This document shows, one piece after another, positions 1-6,183 of a stretch of 9,622 bases of DNA. The notes under the pieces were generated by a model that saw nothing but the letters and a program-made list of their open reading frames with translations, did not search any database and was not told the origin of the DNA. The stretch's first letter is position 1, and each line of letters starts with the position of its first letter. The position numbers and the translations under genes were made by a program. The DNA lies in the NCBI GenBank assembly GCA_041686915.1, contig JAWLDB010000099.1, forward strand, positions 1 to 9,622. Reading direction: 5' to 3'. This stretch comes from JAWLDB01 sp041686915. Its GTDB lineage: Bacteria; Bacillota; UBA994; UBA5500.

Positions 1-300
1 CCCGAAGAGGCTAAGGCCGGCGGAGCGGTTGTTGTTGGAACCGGCAGATCCGACTTCCCTAATCAGATTAATAATGTTCTGGCTTTCCCAGGCATTTTCC
101 GGGGAGCGCTCGACGTTCGAGCCAGCAGCATAAATCAGGAGATGAAGCTGGCCGCTGCCAAAGCTATCGCACGTGTAGCTGCCGAGGACGGGTTGCAGCC
201 CGAGTATATAATCCCTGATGTCTTCGACAAACGGGTAGTAGCCAAAGTGGCCGAAGCTGTGGCTGGCGCCGCGAGGGCAACAGGCGTGGCCAAGAAGTAG
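1..300 (+). CDS. NAD(P)-dependent malic enzyme, C-terminal fragment
   Basis: The window opens inside this gene; 99 codons and a TAG stop are visible in frame 1. The enzyme decarboxylates malate oxidatively to pyruvate and CO2 in the cytoplasm, linking the C4-acid pool to pyruvate. The visible part belongs to the NAD-binding (Malic_M) domain: a GTGRSDFPNQINN stretch is followed by LAFPGIFRGALDVRA and later INQEMKLAAAKAIA, all hallmark segments of bacterial short-form malic enzymes. The C-terminus (ATGVAKK) ends where short bacterial forms normally end, so the 3' end looks complete. Cofactor preference (NAD or NADP) cannot be read from this part. The next gene starts about 130 bases downstream with its own ribosome binding site. 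I see no strong terminator after the stop, only the short inverted repeat at 324-338. Confidence 0.93.
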   Translation, partial: PEEAKAGGAVVVGTGRSDFPNQINNVLAFPGIFRGALDVRASSINQEMKLAAAKAIARVAAEDGLQPEYIIPDVFDKRVVAKVAEAVAGAARATGVAKK

Positions 301-323
301 TATGTTTTTGGTCAAATTGGTTC

Positions 324-338
324 TCAGACAAAGTCTGA
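324..338. repeat. Perfect inverted repeat TCAGAC-AAA-GTCTGA
   Basis: Two 6-base arms with a 3-base centre, followed by TTTG. It lies 24 bases after the malic enzyme stop and 12 bases before a TATACT element (351-356) that resembles a -10 box, although no good -35 box is visible. It could be a weak terminator (short stem, poor T-run) or an operator for the downstream membrane-protein gene. The arms are certain; the role is not. Confidence 0.4.
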
Positions 339-432
339 TTTGCACAAATATATACTAGGTCTTTAAACTTGATGTGCGAGGTAGCCAGCCAGCTGCCTTG
401 AAACTTTAACGTTATAGAGAAAGGTGGTTGCT

Positions 433-744
433 ATGGCAGATAAGCTGAAGGTGAGAGGCATTGGGCTCTTTGCTGTTGCCCTGGCGTCTTTTGGTCTGCT
501 CCTCCCGGGAGCAAGAGGTGTTGCCATTGTGCTTTATTTGCTCGCTACCCTGGGGTTCTTCCTGCTGGCGAGGTCCAGGGATGTTCTCGGTTTCTGGTTG
601 ATGACCATAGCCCACGGCTTGCTGGCAATCGGCCTGCTATTTGGGGGCAGCGCGATGCTCTTTCTCTGGCTGCTAGGTCTGCCACTGGGGATGTTGGGGT
701 ATGTCAATCTCTCTAACCTGGTAGAATGGCAGGACGTATTCTAG
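433..744 (+). CDS. Small four-helix membrane protein of unknown function
   Basis: I do not recognise a family for this 103-residue protein. It is strongly hydrophobic, with four likely membrane segments at about residues 8-24, 28-45, 51-70 and 73-92, separated by short loops (PGAR near 25-28, ARSRD near 46-50, GG at 71-72). It ends in a short polar tail, NLVEWQDVF. There is no cleavable signal peptide; the first helix would act as the anchor. The start chosen is ATG 433, because AGGTGG (422-427) sits 5 bases upstream; an in-frame GTG at 424 overlaps that ribosome binding site and is unlikely to be used. The gene stands alone: a terminator follows 35 bases after the stop, and the next gene has its own leader. 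The length and four-helix layout resemble many small uncharacterised integral membrane proteins of Firmicutes, but I assign no function. Confidence 0.8.
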   Translation: MADKLKVRGIGLFAVALASFGLLLPGARGVAIVLYLLATLGFFLLARSRDVLGFWLMTIAHGLLAIGLLFGGSAMLFLWLLGLPLGMLGYVNLSNLVEWQDVF

Positions 745-778
745 ATAACCCAAGTACGAGTGCATAATTGAAACCTTA

Positions 779-805
779 GCCGGGTGGCATCGCCACCCGG
801 CTTTT
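779..805 (+). terminator. Rho-independent terminator after the small membrane protein
   Basis: Perfect 10-bp GC-rich stem, GCCGGGTGGC (779-788) with GCCACCCGGC (792-801), loop ATC, followed by TTTT. It isolates the membrane-protein gene from the M14 peptidase genes. The rest of the gap to 919 is AT-richer; I see no convincing promoter in it apart from loose TATAGA/TATTAA look-alikes near 882-894 without a matching -35 box. Confidence 0.9.
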
Positions 806-919
806 ACGTTCCCAAGTCCTTAGTTCTGCTAGCGAAATTTTGCCGTATAGCAGGCAGGAAACAGGTTCGTTGCCAGGAAATTATAGACTATTAAGAATGT
901 TTGTCTAGGAGGCGAAGCA

Positions 920-2590
920 ATGGGGAGCTTGAAGCTGGATTACACACGCTACCTGACGTACGCAGAGATTGAAGCAGCGTTAAGAGAATTTGCAGCCAGC
1001 CATCCAGACCTCTGCCGCATGTATTCCATCGGCAAGAGTTACGAAGGCCGTGATCTCTGGATGCTGGAGCTGACCAATCGGGATACTGGGCCGGCTGATG
1101 AGAAGCCAGGCTACTATATCGATGGTAACCATCACGCCGGAGAAGTTACCGGCTCCGCAGTATGCCTGCATACGATTGACTATCTCTTAGCCAACTACGG
1201 AGAGGACGCAACCGTAACCAGGCTGATCGATAACATCGTCTTCTATGTTCTGCCGCGGGTTAGCCCGGATGGGTCGGAGCTCTATTTAACGACTCCCTAT
1301 ATGCTGCGTAGCAGCGTGCGAGCATGGACTTGGCCAGAACCAAGCAATTTGGATGGTCTAGTTCCAGCAGACCTGGACGGCGACGGCAATATCCTGCAAA
1401 TGCGCGTGCGCGACGATGAGACAGGTGATTGGAAAGTCTCTGAACAAGACCCTCGCCTGATGGTGCGGCGCGGGCCGGATGATATCCAGGGCGCTTTCTA
1501 TCATGTCTACCCGGAGGGACGTATTAAGGGCTTTGACGGAGTAGAGGTGAAGATGGCCCCGGGCAAATGGGGGCTTGATCTAAACCGCAACTATCCGATG
1601 CACTGGAAACCAGAAACCGGCGTGCGCGGATCAGGTCCGTATCCGTTCTCCGAGTCGGAAACCAGGGCAGTCGGTGACTTCTTCCTGTCCCACAAAAACA
1701 TAGCCGGAGCACTGAGCTACCATACCTCAGGTGGGGTAATCCTGCGTCCATTCTGCACAGAGTATGATCAGAAGATGGCGCCACATGATTTACAGGTGTT
1801 TAAGGCCATCGGCGAGCGGGGCAAGGAACTGACCAGTTATCCCTGCATCTCGATTTATGAGGGCTTCACCTTCGACAAGCAGCGGCCATCAGCCGGTAGT
1901 TGGATCGATTACACTTATGACTACCTTGGCATCATCTGCTATGCTACGGAACTATGGGACATTAATGCTCAGGCAGGGCTGCCCAAGCGCGGTATGCTTG
2001 ACCTGATGCAGCTCACCGACAAGCAGCGCGAGGAAGACGGGCTGAAACTGCTCAAGTGGAATGACGAGGTATTGGACGGGGAAGGTTTCGTCAACTGGCA
2101 TTGCTTTGAACACCCTGAGTTGGGTGAAGTAGAGATAGGTGGCTGGTTGCCAAAGACAGTCCGCCAAAATGCGCCTGGCAAGCTTTTGCCGGAAGAATGC
2201 AGCAAGAACCTGCTCTTCTCGCTGGCGCATGCTTCCACTCTGCCGAAGCTCGCATTGCCCAAAGCGGAAGTGGCAGCTGTTGCAGAGAACACCTACCGTG
2301 TGACGGCTGTAGTTGAGAACATCGGTTACTTGCCGACCTCCGGCAGTGTGAAGGCGGAGCAGAACGGCGTGGCTGACCCTGTAAAGGTCGAAGTTATCTT
2401 GCCTGAGGGTGGGAAGCTGCTCCATGGGAAGGCGCAGATTGAGCTCGGGCACCTTCCAGGCCGCTCAGGTGGCGCCCGAGCTTCGAAACGCAAGGTTGAG
2501 TGGATAGTATCCCTGCCGAACCAAACGTCTGTTACCATCAAGGCCTCAGCAACCCGTGCTGGTGTTGTGAGGCGGATAGTAGAAGCGTAG
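920..2590 (+). CDS. M14-family zinc carboxypeptidase, copy 1
   Basis: A 556-residue metallopeptidase of the carboxypeptidase A (M14) superfamily, expected to remove C-terminal residues from peptides or to cut a peptidoglycan-type peptide. The zinc site is complete: H72 and E75 in HHAGE, then H268 in SYHTSGG. N222-R223 in LDLNRN match the substrate-carboxylate binding pair, and E344 in ATELWD is the general base. Between the ligands lies an inserted acidic loop, DLDGDGNI (151-158), which has the spacing of an EF-hand-like calcium loop. Residues from about 445 to the end look like a beta-sandwich add-on (AVVENIGYLPTS). ATG 920 is preceded by AGGAGG (907-912) at 7 bases. No signal peptide or membrane segment is visible, so it appears cytoplasmic or is exported by an unrecognised route. 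The next gene is a paralogue 27 bases downstream, probably co-transcribed. Substrate unknown. Confidence 0.92.
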   Translation: MGSLKLDYTRYLTYAEIEAALREFAASHPDLCRMYSIGKSYEGRDLWMLELTNRDTGPADEKPGYYIDGNHHAGEVTGSAVCLHTIDYLLANYGEDATVTRLIDNIVFYVLPRVSPDGSELYLTTPYMLRSSVRAWTWPEPSNLDGLVPADLDGDGNILQMRVRDDETGDWKVSEQDPRLMVRRGPDDIQGAFYHVYPEGRIKGFDGVEVKMAPGKWGLDLNRNYPMHWKPETGVRGSGPYPFSESETRAVGDFFLSHKNIAGALSYHTSGGVILRPFCTEYDQKMAPHDLQVFKAIGERGKELTSYPCISIYEGFTFDKQRPSAGSWIDYTYDYLGIICYATELWDINAQAGLPKRGMLDLMQLTDKQREEDGLKLLKWNDEVLDGEGFVNWHCFEHPELGEVEIGGWLPKTVRQNAPGKLLPEECSKNLLFSLAHASTLPKLALPKAEVAAVAENTYRVTAVVENIGYLPTSGSVKAEQNGVADPVKVEVILPEGGKLLHGKAQIELGHLPGRSGGARASKRKVEWIVSLPNQTSVTIKASATRAGVVRRIVEA

Positions 2591-2617
2591 ATCAACTGAT
2601 AAAAAGGAGGAAGCGTA

Positions 2618-4261
2618 GTGGGAAAGGTACCTTATAATCGCGCCAAATACCATACCTATGCCGAAATCATCGAGCTGCTCAATCAGTGGCAGGCAGCATT
2701 CCCCGAGTTGACCAAGGTCTATTCCATTGGCAAGACTTATGAAGGCCGGGATATGTGGCTGATGGAGATCACCAACTCAGCTACCGGACCTGCGGATGAT
2801 AAGCCTGCTTACTACATTGACGCCAACTTCCATGCCGGTGAAGTGACCGGTTCAGCAGTCGCTCTTTACACCATCCATTATCTGCTTGAGAACTACGGAG
2901 AGTGCGAGAATGTCACCAACTTGCTCGACACTAAGGCCTTCTATATTCTGCCGCGAGTCAGTATCGACGGTTCCGAAATGTACCTGCACACCCCGTACAT
3001 TCTGCGCAGCAGTACCCGCCTCTGGCCCTTTGAGGATGAACAGGACGGCCTGCATGCAGAGGACGTAAACGGCGACGGGTTTATTACGCAGATGCGCGTG
3101 CAGGACGAGAACGGGGACTGGAAAGTCTCTGACCAAGACCCGCGTTTGATGGTACAGCGTGGCCCTGATGACATGGGAGGTACTTATTACCGCGTCTACA
3201 TGGAAGGCACTATTAATAACTTTGATGGCGTGGAAGTTAAAACAGCTCGTCCACGCTGGGGTCTCGACATCAACCGTAACTCGCCGGCTCATTGGGACAT
3301 CGACAGTCGCCAGTACGGGTCAGGCGCTTACCCCTTCTCCGAGCCGGAAACCAAGGCTGTCGGCGATTTCCTGATCAGTAGGAAAAATATCGCAGGGGCT
3401 ATGTCATACCATACTTCGGGTGGAGTACATCTGCGTCCGATGTGTACAGCTCCTGATGACAAATTGCCCGGACGTGACCGCGAGTTCTACAAGGCCATTG
3501 GTGAGCGTGGCAAGGAGTTCACTGGCTATCCACATACCAGCGTGTTAGAAGGCTTCACCGCCAACCGCGACAATCCCCTAAAGGGTGTCTTCATGGACTG
3601 GGTATACGAGCATCGCGGTTTGCTGTGCTGGTCAACCGAGCTTTGGAACGTGATGGCCAAAGCTGGGGTAGAGAAGACAGACTTCCACTCCAACATGAAG
3701 AAGACTCCGAAAGAGCGCGAGGCTGATGCGCTCAAGCTGCTGGAATGGAACGATAAAGAGTTAAATGGTGAAGGCTTCCTGCCATGGACAGCGTTCAACC
3801 ATCCCCAACTGGGTGAAGTCGAGATTGGTGGTTGGAAGACCAAGTACGTGCGGCAGAATCCTCCGGAAAAGTATCTGGAAGACGAGTGTCACCGCAACAT
3901 GCAGTTCACTTTGGTGCATGCCAACGCACTGCCTGAACTAGGCATTCGTAAGCTGAAAGTCGAGCCGCAGGGCGATGGTTTCTATCGCATTACTGCCGCC
4001 GTCATCAACAAGGGTTACTTGCCGACGTCGGCCTCAGATATGGCCGCCCGCATCAATGTAACCAAGCCGGTGGCTGCGCAGATTTCGGGAGAAGGCATTA
4101 GTATTCCTGTCGGTAAAGACAAGATTGAGCTAGGCCATCTTGCCGGTCGCAGTGAGAAGAAGGTAGAGTGGTTGGTACAGGCCGCTACTGGTACCAGGGT
4201 CACTATTACGGCACAGGCAGAGCGTGCAGGCAAAGCTACGCTTGAAGTAGTGCTGCAATAA
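2618..4261 (+). CDS. M14-family zinc carboxypeptidase, copy 2
   Basis: A 547-residue paralogue of the preceding gene, alignable over the full length with only short gaps. The catalytic set is again intact: H72 and E75 in FHAGE, H265 in SYHTSGG, N219-R220 in LDINRN, and E341 in STELWN. The acidic loop is kept as DVNGDGFI (149-156). The C-terminal beta-type domain begins near residue 443 (the INKGYLPTS segment matches copy 1). The start is GTG 2618, supported by AGGAGG (2605-2610) 7 bases upstream and by the match of its N-terminus to copy 1. Like copy 1 it has no signal peptide. The two differ around the active site (ELWNVM against ELWDIN; NSPAHW against NYPMHW; HLRPMC against ILRPFC), so different substrate preferences are plausible. 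The 27-base gap with no terminator implies one transcript. Substrate unknown. Confidence 0.92.
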   Translation: MGKVPYNRAKYHTYAEIIELLNQWQAAFPELTKVYSIGKTYEGRDMWLMEITNSATGPADDKPAYYIDANFHAGEVTGSAVALYTIHYLLENYGECENVTNLLDTKAFYILPRVSIDGSEMYLHTPYILRSSTRLWPFEDEQDGLHAEDVNGDGFITQMRVQDENGDWKVSDQDPRLMVQRGPDDMGGTYYRVYMEGTINNFDGVEVKTARPRWGLDINRNSPAHWDIDSRQYGSGAYPFSEPETKAVGDFLISRKNIAGAMSYHTSGGVHLRPMCTAPDDKLPGRDREFYKAIGERGKEFTGYPHTSVLEGFTANRDNPLKGVFMDWVYEHRGLLCWSTELWNVMAKAGVEKTDFHSNMKKTPKEREADALKLLEWNDKELNGEGFLPWTAFNHPQLGEVEIGGWKTKYVRQNPPEKYLEDECHRNMQFTLVHANALPELGIRKLKVEPQGDGFYRITAAVINKGYLPTSASDMAARINVTKPVAAQISGEGISIPVGKDKIELGHLAGRSEKKVEWLVQAATGTRVTITAQAERAGKATLEVVLQ

Positions 4262-4262
4262 C

Positions 4263-4292
4263 TAATACCTTTAGGCAAGCCGAGGCATACTT
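4263..4292 (+). promoter_or_regulatory. Candidate sigma-G-like promoter of the SASP gene
   Basis: TAATA (4263-4267) and CATACTT (4286-4292) are separated by 18 bases. They match four of five positions of a GHATR-type -35 box and six of seven of a CATWMTA-type -10 box, as known for forespore sigma-G promoters. The predicted start near 4299 leaves a short leader before the AAGGAGG at 4317-4323. SASP genes are classic sigma-G targets, which makes the match plausible, but it is short and overlaps the end region of the M14 operon. Confidence 0.38.
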
Positions 4293-4332
4293 CAGGCGAG
4301 GGATAAAATCCTCTGGAAGGAGGAATTCGAGA

Positions 4333-4575
4333 GTGTCCGCAAGACGCAACCGACCCGAACTTCCACAGGCTGCAGCAGCCTTGGACCGCCTCAAGTATGA
4401 AGTAGCCGATGAACTAGGACTGACAGACGACATTGAGGAACGTGGGTGGGGCGAGATGACTACCCGTGAGGTCGGACAGATCGGCGGGAATATGGTCCGG
4501 AAGATGATTCGCTTCGCCGAAGCAGAGATGGCCGCCAGAGACGGAAAAATCGACATGTCAGGGCGGTCCGACTAA
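4333..4575 (+). CDS. Alpha/beta-type small acid-soluble spore protein (SASP)
   Basis: An 80-residue DNA-binding protein of the alpha/beta SASP family, made in the forespore, where it coats and protects spore DNA and is later degraded during germination as an amino-acid source. Two conserved segments are present: LDRLKYEVADELGL (residues 17-30), which contains the site where the germination protease GPR would be expected to cut (after E23 in KYE-VADE), and GQIGGNMVRKMI (48-59), the DNA-binding signature near the C-terminus. Length is normal for clostridial members. GTG 4333 is the start, with AAGGAGG (4317-4323) 9 bases upstream. A hairpin follows the stop. The presence of this gene is the best single indicator that the organism forms spores. 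The N-terminal MSARRNRPELPQ stretch is more basic than in many homologues. Confidence 0.93.
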   Translation: MSARRNRPELPQAAAALDRLKYEVADELGLTDDIEERGWGEMTTREVGQIGGNMVRKMIRFAEAEMAARDGKIDMSGRSD

Positions 4576-4588
4576 GCTGTAACGCCAA

Positions 4589-4626
4589 ACAAACAGGTGG
4601 GCTACATGGCTCACCTGTTTGTCTTT
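4589..4626 (+). terminator. Hairpin terminator between SASP and cca
   Basis: A stem of about 14 bp with one G-U pair, left arm 4589-4602 (ACAAACAGGTGGGC) and right arm 4609-4622 (GCTCACCTGTTTGT), around a 6-base loop TACATG, followed by CTTT. The T-run is interrupted, so termination may be partial. It ends only about 13 bases before the cca ribosome binding site (4639-4644), so cca must be read through it or use a promoter lying inside or upstream of the SASP gene. Confidence 0.75.
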
Positions 4627-4653
4627 AGAGCTTGCAGGAAGGAGCGCGCGCTA

Positions 4654-6072
4654 ATGAACATGCTGGAACTGTTGCAGAGTGAATGTGAGAAGGCTGGTAT
4701 AGAGTGCTTTGTGGTGGGAGGGGCTCTACGCGATAGACTGCTGAATGTCGCCACTCCGGAAGTGGACTTGGCTATAGCAACAGACCCAGGGCAGATGGTT
4801 GAGACTCTGCGTGAGAGGACAGGCTGCAGTGCCTTTTGGCTCGACCGGCAGCGAGGCATATTGCGCATCTCTTATCTCGATGAGGCTTTCGACTTGGCCC
4901 TGTTGTCAGGGCCGCTTGAGCATGACCTGCAGCAGCGCGATTTCACCATCAATGCAATGGCGCAGCGTCTGGAAGACTATCTTAACCAAAGTACAGAGAT
5001 CATTGATCCGTATGGCGGGCGTGGCGATTTGGGCAAACGGTTACTGCGTCCGGTCACTCCTGACAGTATGCAGGCTGATCCCGTACGCATACTGCGGGGT
5101 GTACGCCTACTGATTACGCGCGATTTACAGTTGCACGAGCCAAGCGCTGGGTTTCTGCGGGAGGCAAGCCATCTAATCTCCAGTTCCCCGGCGGAAAGAG
5201 TAAGCCAGGAATTAGGTCGGATACTAACCTGCGCCAATGCTCCAGCCGGGGTGGACCATTTGCACCACCTGGGAGTGGTGGATGCACTCTTGCCTGAAGT
5301 ATCGGCTATGCGGGGAGTCACTCAAAACAAGTATCATCAATACACGGTAGATGACCACGCAAATAAGGCTTTTGCCGCCTTTGTAGATGTCATCCAGCGC
5401 CATCAGTTCCTAACGGAAAGAGCGGCAGCTTGGGCTGCCGAATACTGGTCCGGTATTACGCAAGACATCCGCTATGTCATTATGTTGGCTGCCTGGCTGC
5501 ATGACATAGGCAAACCCCCTACCCGGGCTGTTAGGAATGGCAAAGTTACCTTCTATGGACACGAGCACACAGGCTCTGCAATGTCTAAAGACATAGCCAG
5601 GCGTTTAAGGTTGAGCAGGCAACAAGCTGATCTGTTGCAGGCCTTCATCAAGTATCACATGTATCCGATGCAGCTATGGCGGACAGGTAAGTTGGATGGC
5701 AGGCTGTTGCACCGCTACTACCATCGCGTAGGATCGGTAGGGGTGCCAGTAGTGCTATTCACCTTGGCCGACCACCTGGCCAAGGGCGAGGCCATCGCAG
5801 AAAGTGAACAGTTTAGGGAACACCTGCAGGTGGTGGAGCGTTTTTTAGAAGCCTGGTTTGAGCACAGCTCAGACGTTGTCTCACCACGACCGCTACTGAC
5901 AGGCGACGAGATAGCTGCCTTGCTTGGCCAGCAACCTGGTCCATGGCTGCAACGCATAAAGGAGCTGCTGCTCGAAGCTCAAGCTGGTGGCCAAGTGGCG
6001 GAGAGGTCGCAGGCCGAACTGTTTGTTAGACAAGCCGCCCAAGAGAATGAGCAAGGCCGTAGATCCCGGTAA
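4654..6072 (+). CDS. cca: CCA tRNA nucleotidyltransferase with C-terminal HD domain
   Basis: A 472-residue class II enzyme that adds or repairs the 3' CCA tail of tRNAs. The nucleotidyltransferase half shows GGALRDRLL (22-30), the carboxylate motif EVDLA (36-40), RDFTINAMA (95-103), DPYGGRGDLGKRLLR (118-132), ADPVRILRGVRL (141-152, nucleotide-recognition helix) and SPAERVSQEL (178-187). The C-terminal half is an HD domain: H235, H283-D284 in WLHDIGKP, the GHEH histidines (303, 305) and D373 in LADHLAKG give a full metal-ligand set, as in the phosphohydrolase-bearing CCA enzymes. ATG 4654 is chosen because AAGGAG (4639-4644) lies 9 bases upstream; the upstream in-frame GTG 4597 lies inside the preceding hairpin. 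Odd point: the first catalytic carboxylate is Glu (E36) where most relatives have Asp. A poly(A) polymerase or single-nucleotide-adding role cannot be excluded. Confidence 0.9.
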   Translation: MNMLELLQSECEKAGIECFVVGGALRDRLLNVATPEVDLAIATDPGQMVETLRERTGCSAFWLDRQRGILRISYLDEAFDLALLSGPLEHDLQQRDFTINAMAQRLEDYLNQSTEIIDPYGGRGDLGKRLLRPVTPDSMQADPVRILRGVRLLITRDLQLHEPSAGFLREASHLISSSPAERVSQELGRILTCANAPAGVDHLHHLGVVDALLPEVSAMRGVTQNKYHQYTVDDHANKAFAAFVDVIQRHQFLTERAAAWAAEYWSGITQDIRYVIMLAAWLHDIGKPPTRAVRNGKVTFYGHEHTGSAMSKDIARRLRLSRQQADLLQAFIKYHMYPMQLWRTGKLDGRLLHRYYHRVGSVGVPVVLFTLADHLAKGEAIAESEQFREHLQVVERFLEAWFEHSSDVVSPRPLLTGDEIAALLGQQPGPWLQRIKELLLEAQAGGQVAERSQAELFVRQAAQENEQGRRSR

Positions 6073-6092
6073 CAAGCATTACCAGTGCTTCA

Positions 6093-6122
6093 TTGCAATG
6101 CATTCGATAGAATAAATATAGA
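6093..6122 (+). promoter_or_regulatory. Candidate sigma-A promoter of the NlpC/P60 gene
   Basis: TTGCAA (6093-6098) and TATAGA (6117-6122) are separated by 18 bases in an AT-rich patch. The spacing is one base longer than optimal and the -35 box has two mismatches to TTGACA. A start near 6129 would fall inside the palindrome at 6125-6138. It is the best candidate between cca and this gene; no strong terminator for cca was found upstream of it. Confidence 0.45.
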
Positions 6123-6124
6123 CT

Positions 6125-6138
6125 CTTGGTCAACCAAG
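6125..6138. repeat. Perfect palindrome CTTGGT-CA-ACCAAG
   Basis: Two 6-base arms around a 2-base centre, just downstream of the candidate -10 box at 6117-6122, so it would cover the transcription start. The position and symmetry suit a repressor operator. The 2-base centre is too tight for a good RNA hairpin, which favours a protein-binding role. The regulator is unknown. Confidence 0.5.
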
Positions 6139-6149
6139 TAGACAGAAAG

Positions 6150-6176
6150 CCCCCTCTGTACAGCACAGAAAGGGGG
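6150..6176 (+). promoter_or_regulatory. 5' leader hairpin covering the ribosome binding site of the NlpC/P60 gene
   Basis: CCCCCT (6150-6155) can pair with AGGGGG (6171-6176), and CTGT (6156-6159) with ACAG (6165-6168), leaving a 5-base loop and a 2-base AA bulge. The G-run is the core of the ribosome binding site (GGGGGAG, 6172-6178), 5 bases before ATG 6184. The fold would hide the site and reduce translation unless opened. Pairing is read directly from the sequence; an in vivo role is inferred. Confidence 0.55.
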
Positions 6177-6183
6177 AGAAAAA

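Noticed and set aside
1952..3292. Long minus-strand frames (166 and 146 codons) inside the two M14 genes
   Set aside because: They are shadows of the conserved peptidase frames, with low-complexity or odd compositions and no start signals. The two do not resemble each other as a real duplicated antisense gene would be expected to.
4511..4523. Inverted repeat GCTTC-GCC-GAAGC inside the SASP gene
   Set aside because: It encodes the RFAEAE segment, is short, and has no T-run; most likely a codon-level coincidence.
4597..4653. Upstream in-frame GTG start for cca, adding 19 residues
   Set aside because: The codon lies inside the terminator stem and the extension is not part of the family; ATG 4654 has a good ribosome binding site.
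6074..6090. Short hairpin AAGCATT/AGTGCTT after the cca stop
   Set aside because: Only 7 bp with a G-U pair and no T-run downstream, so it is not credible as a terminator.
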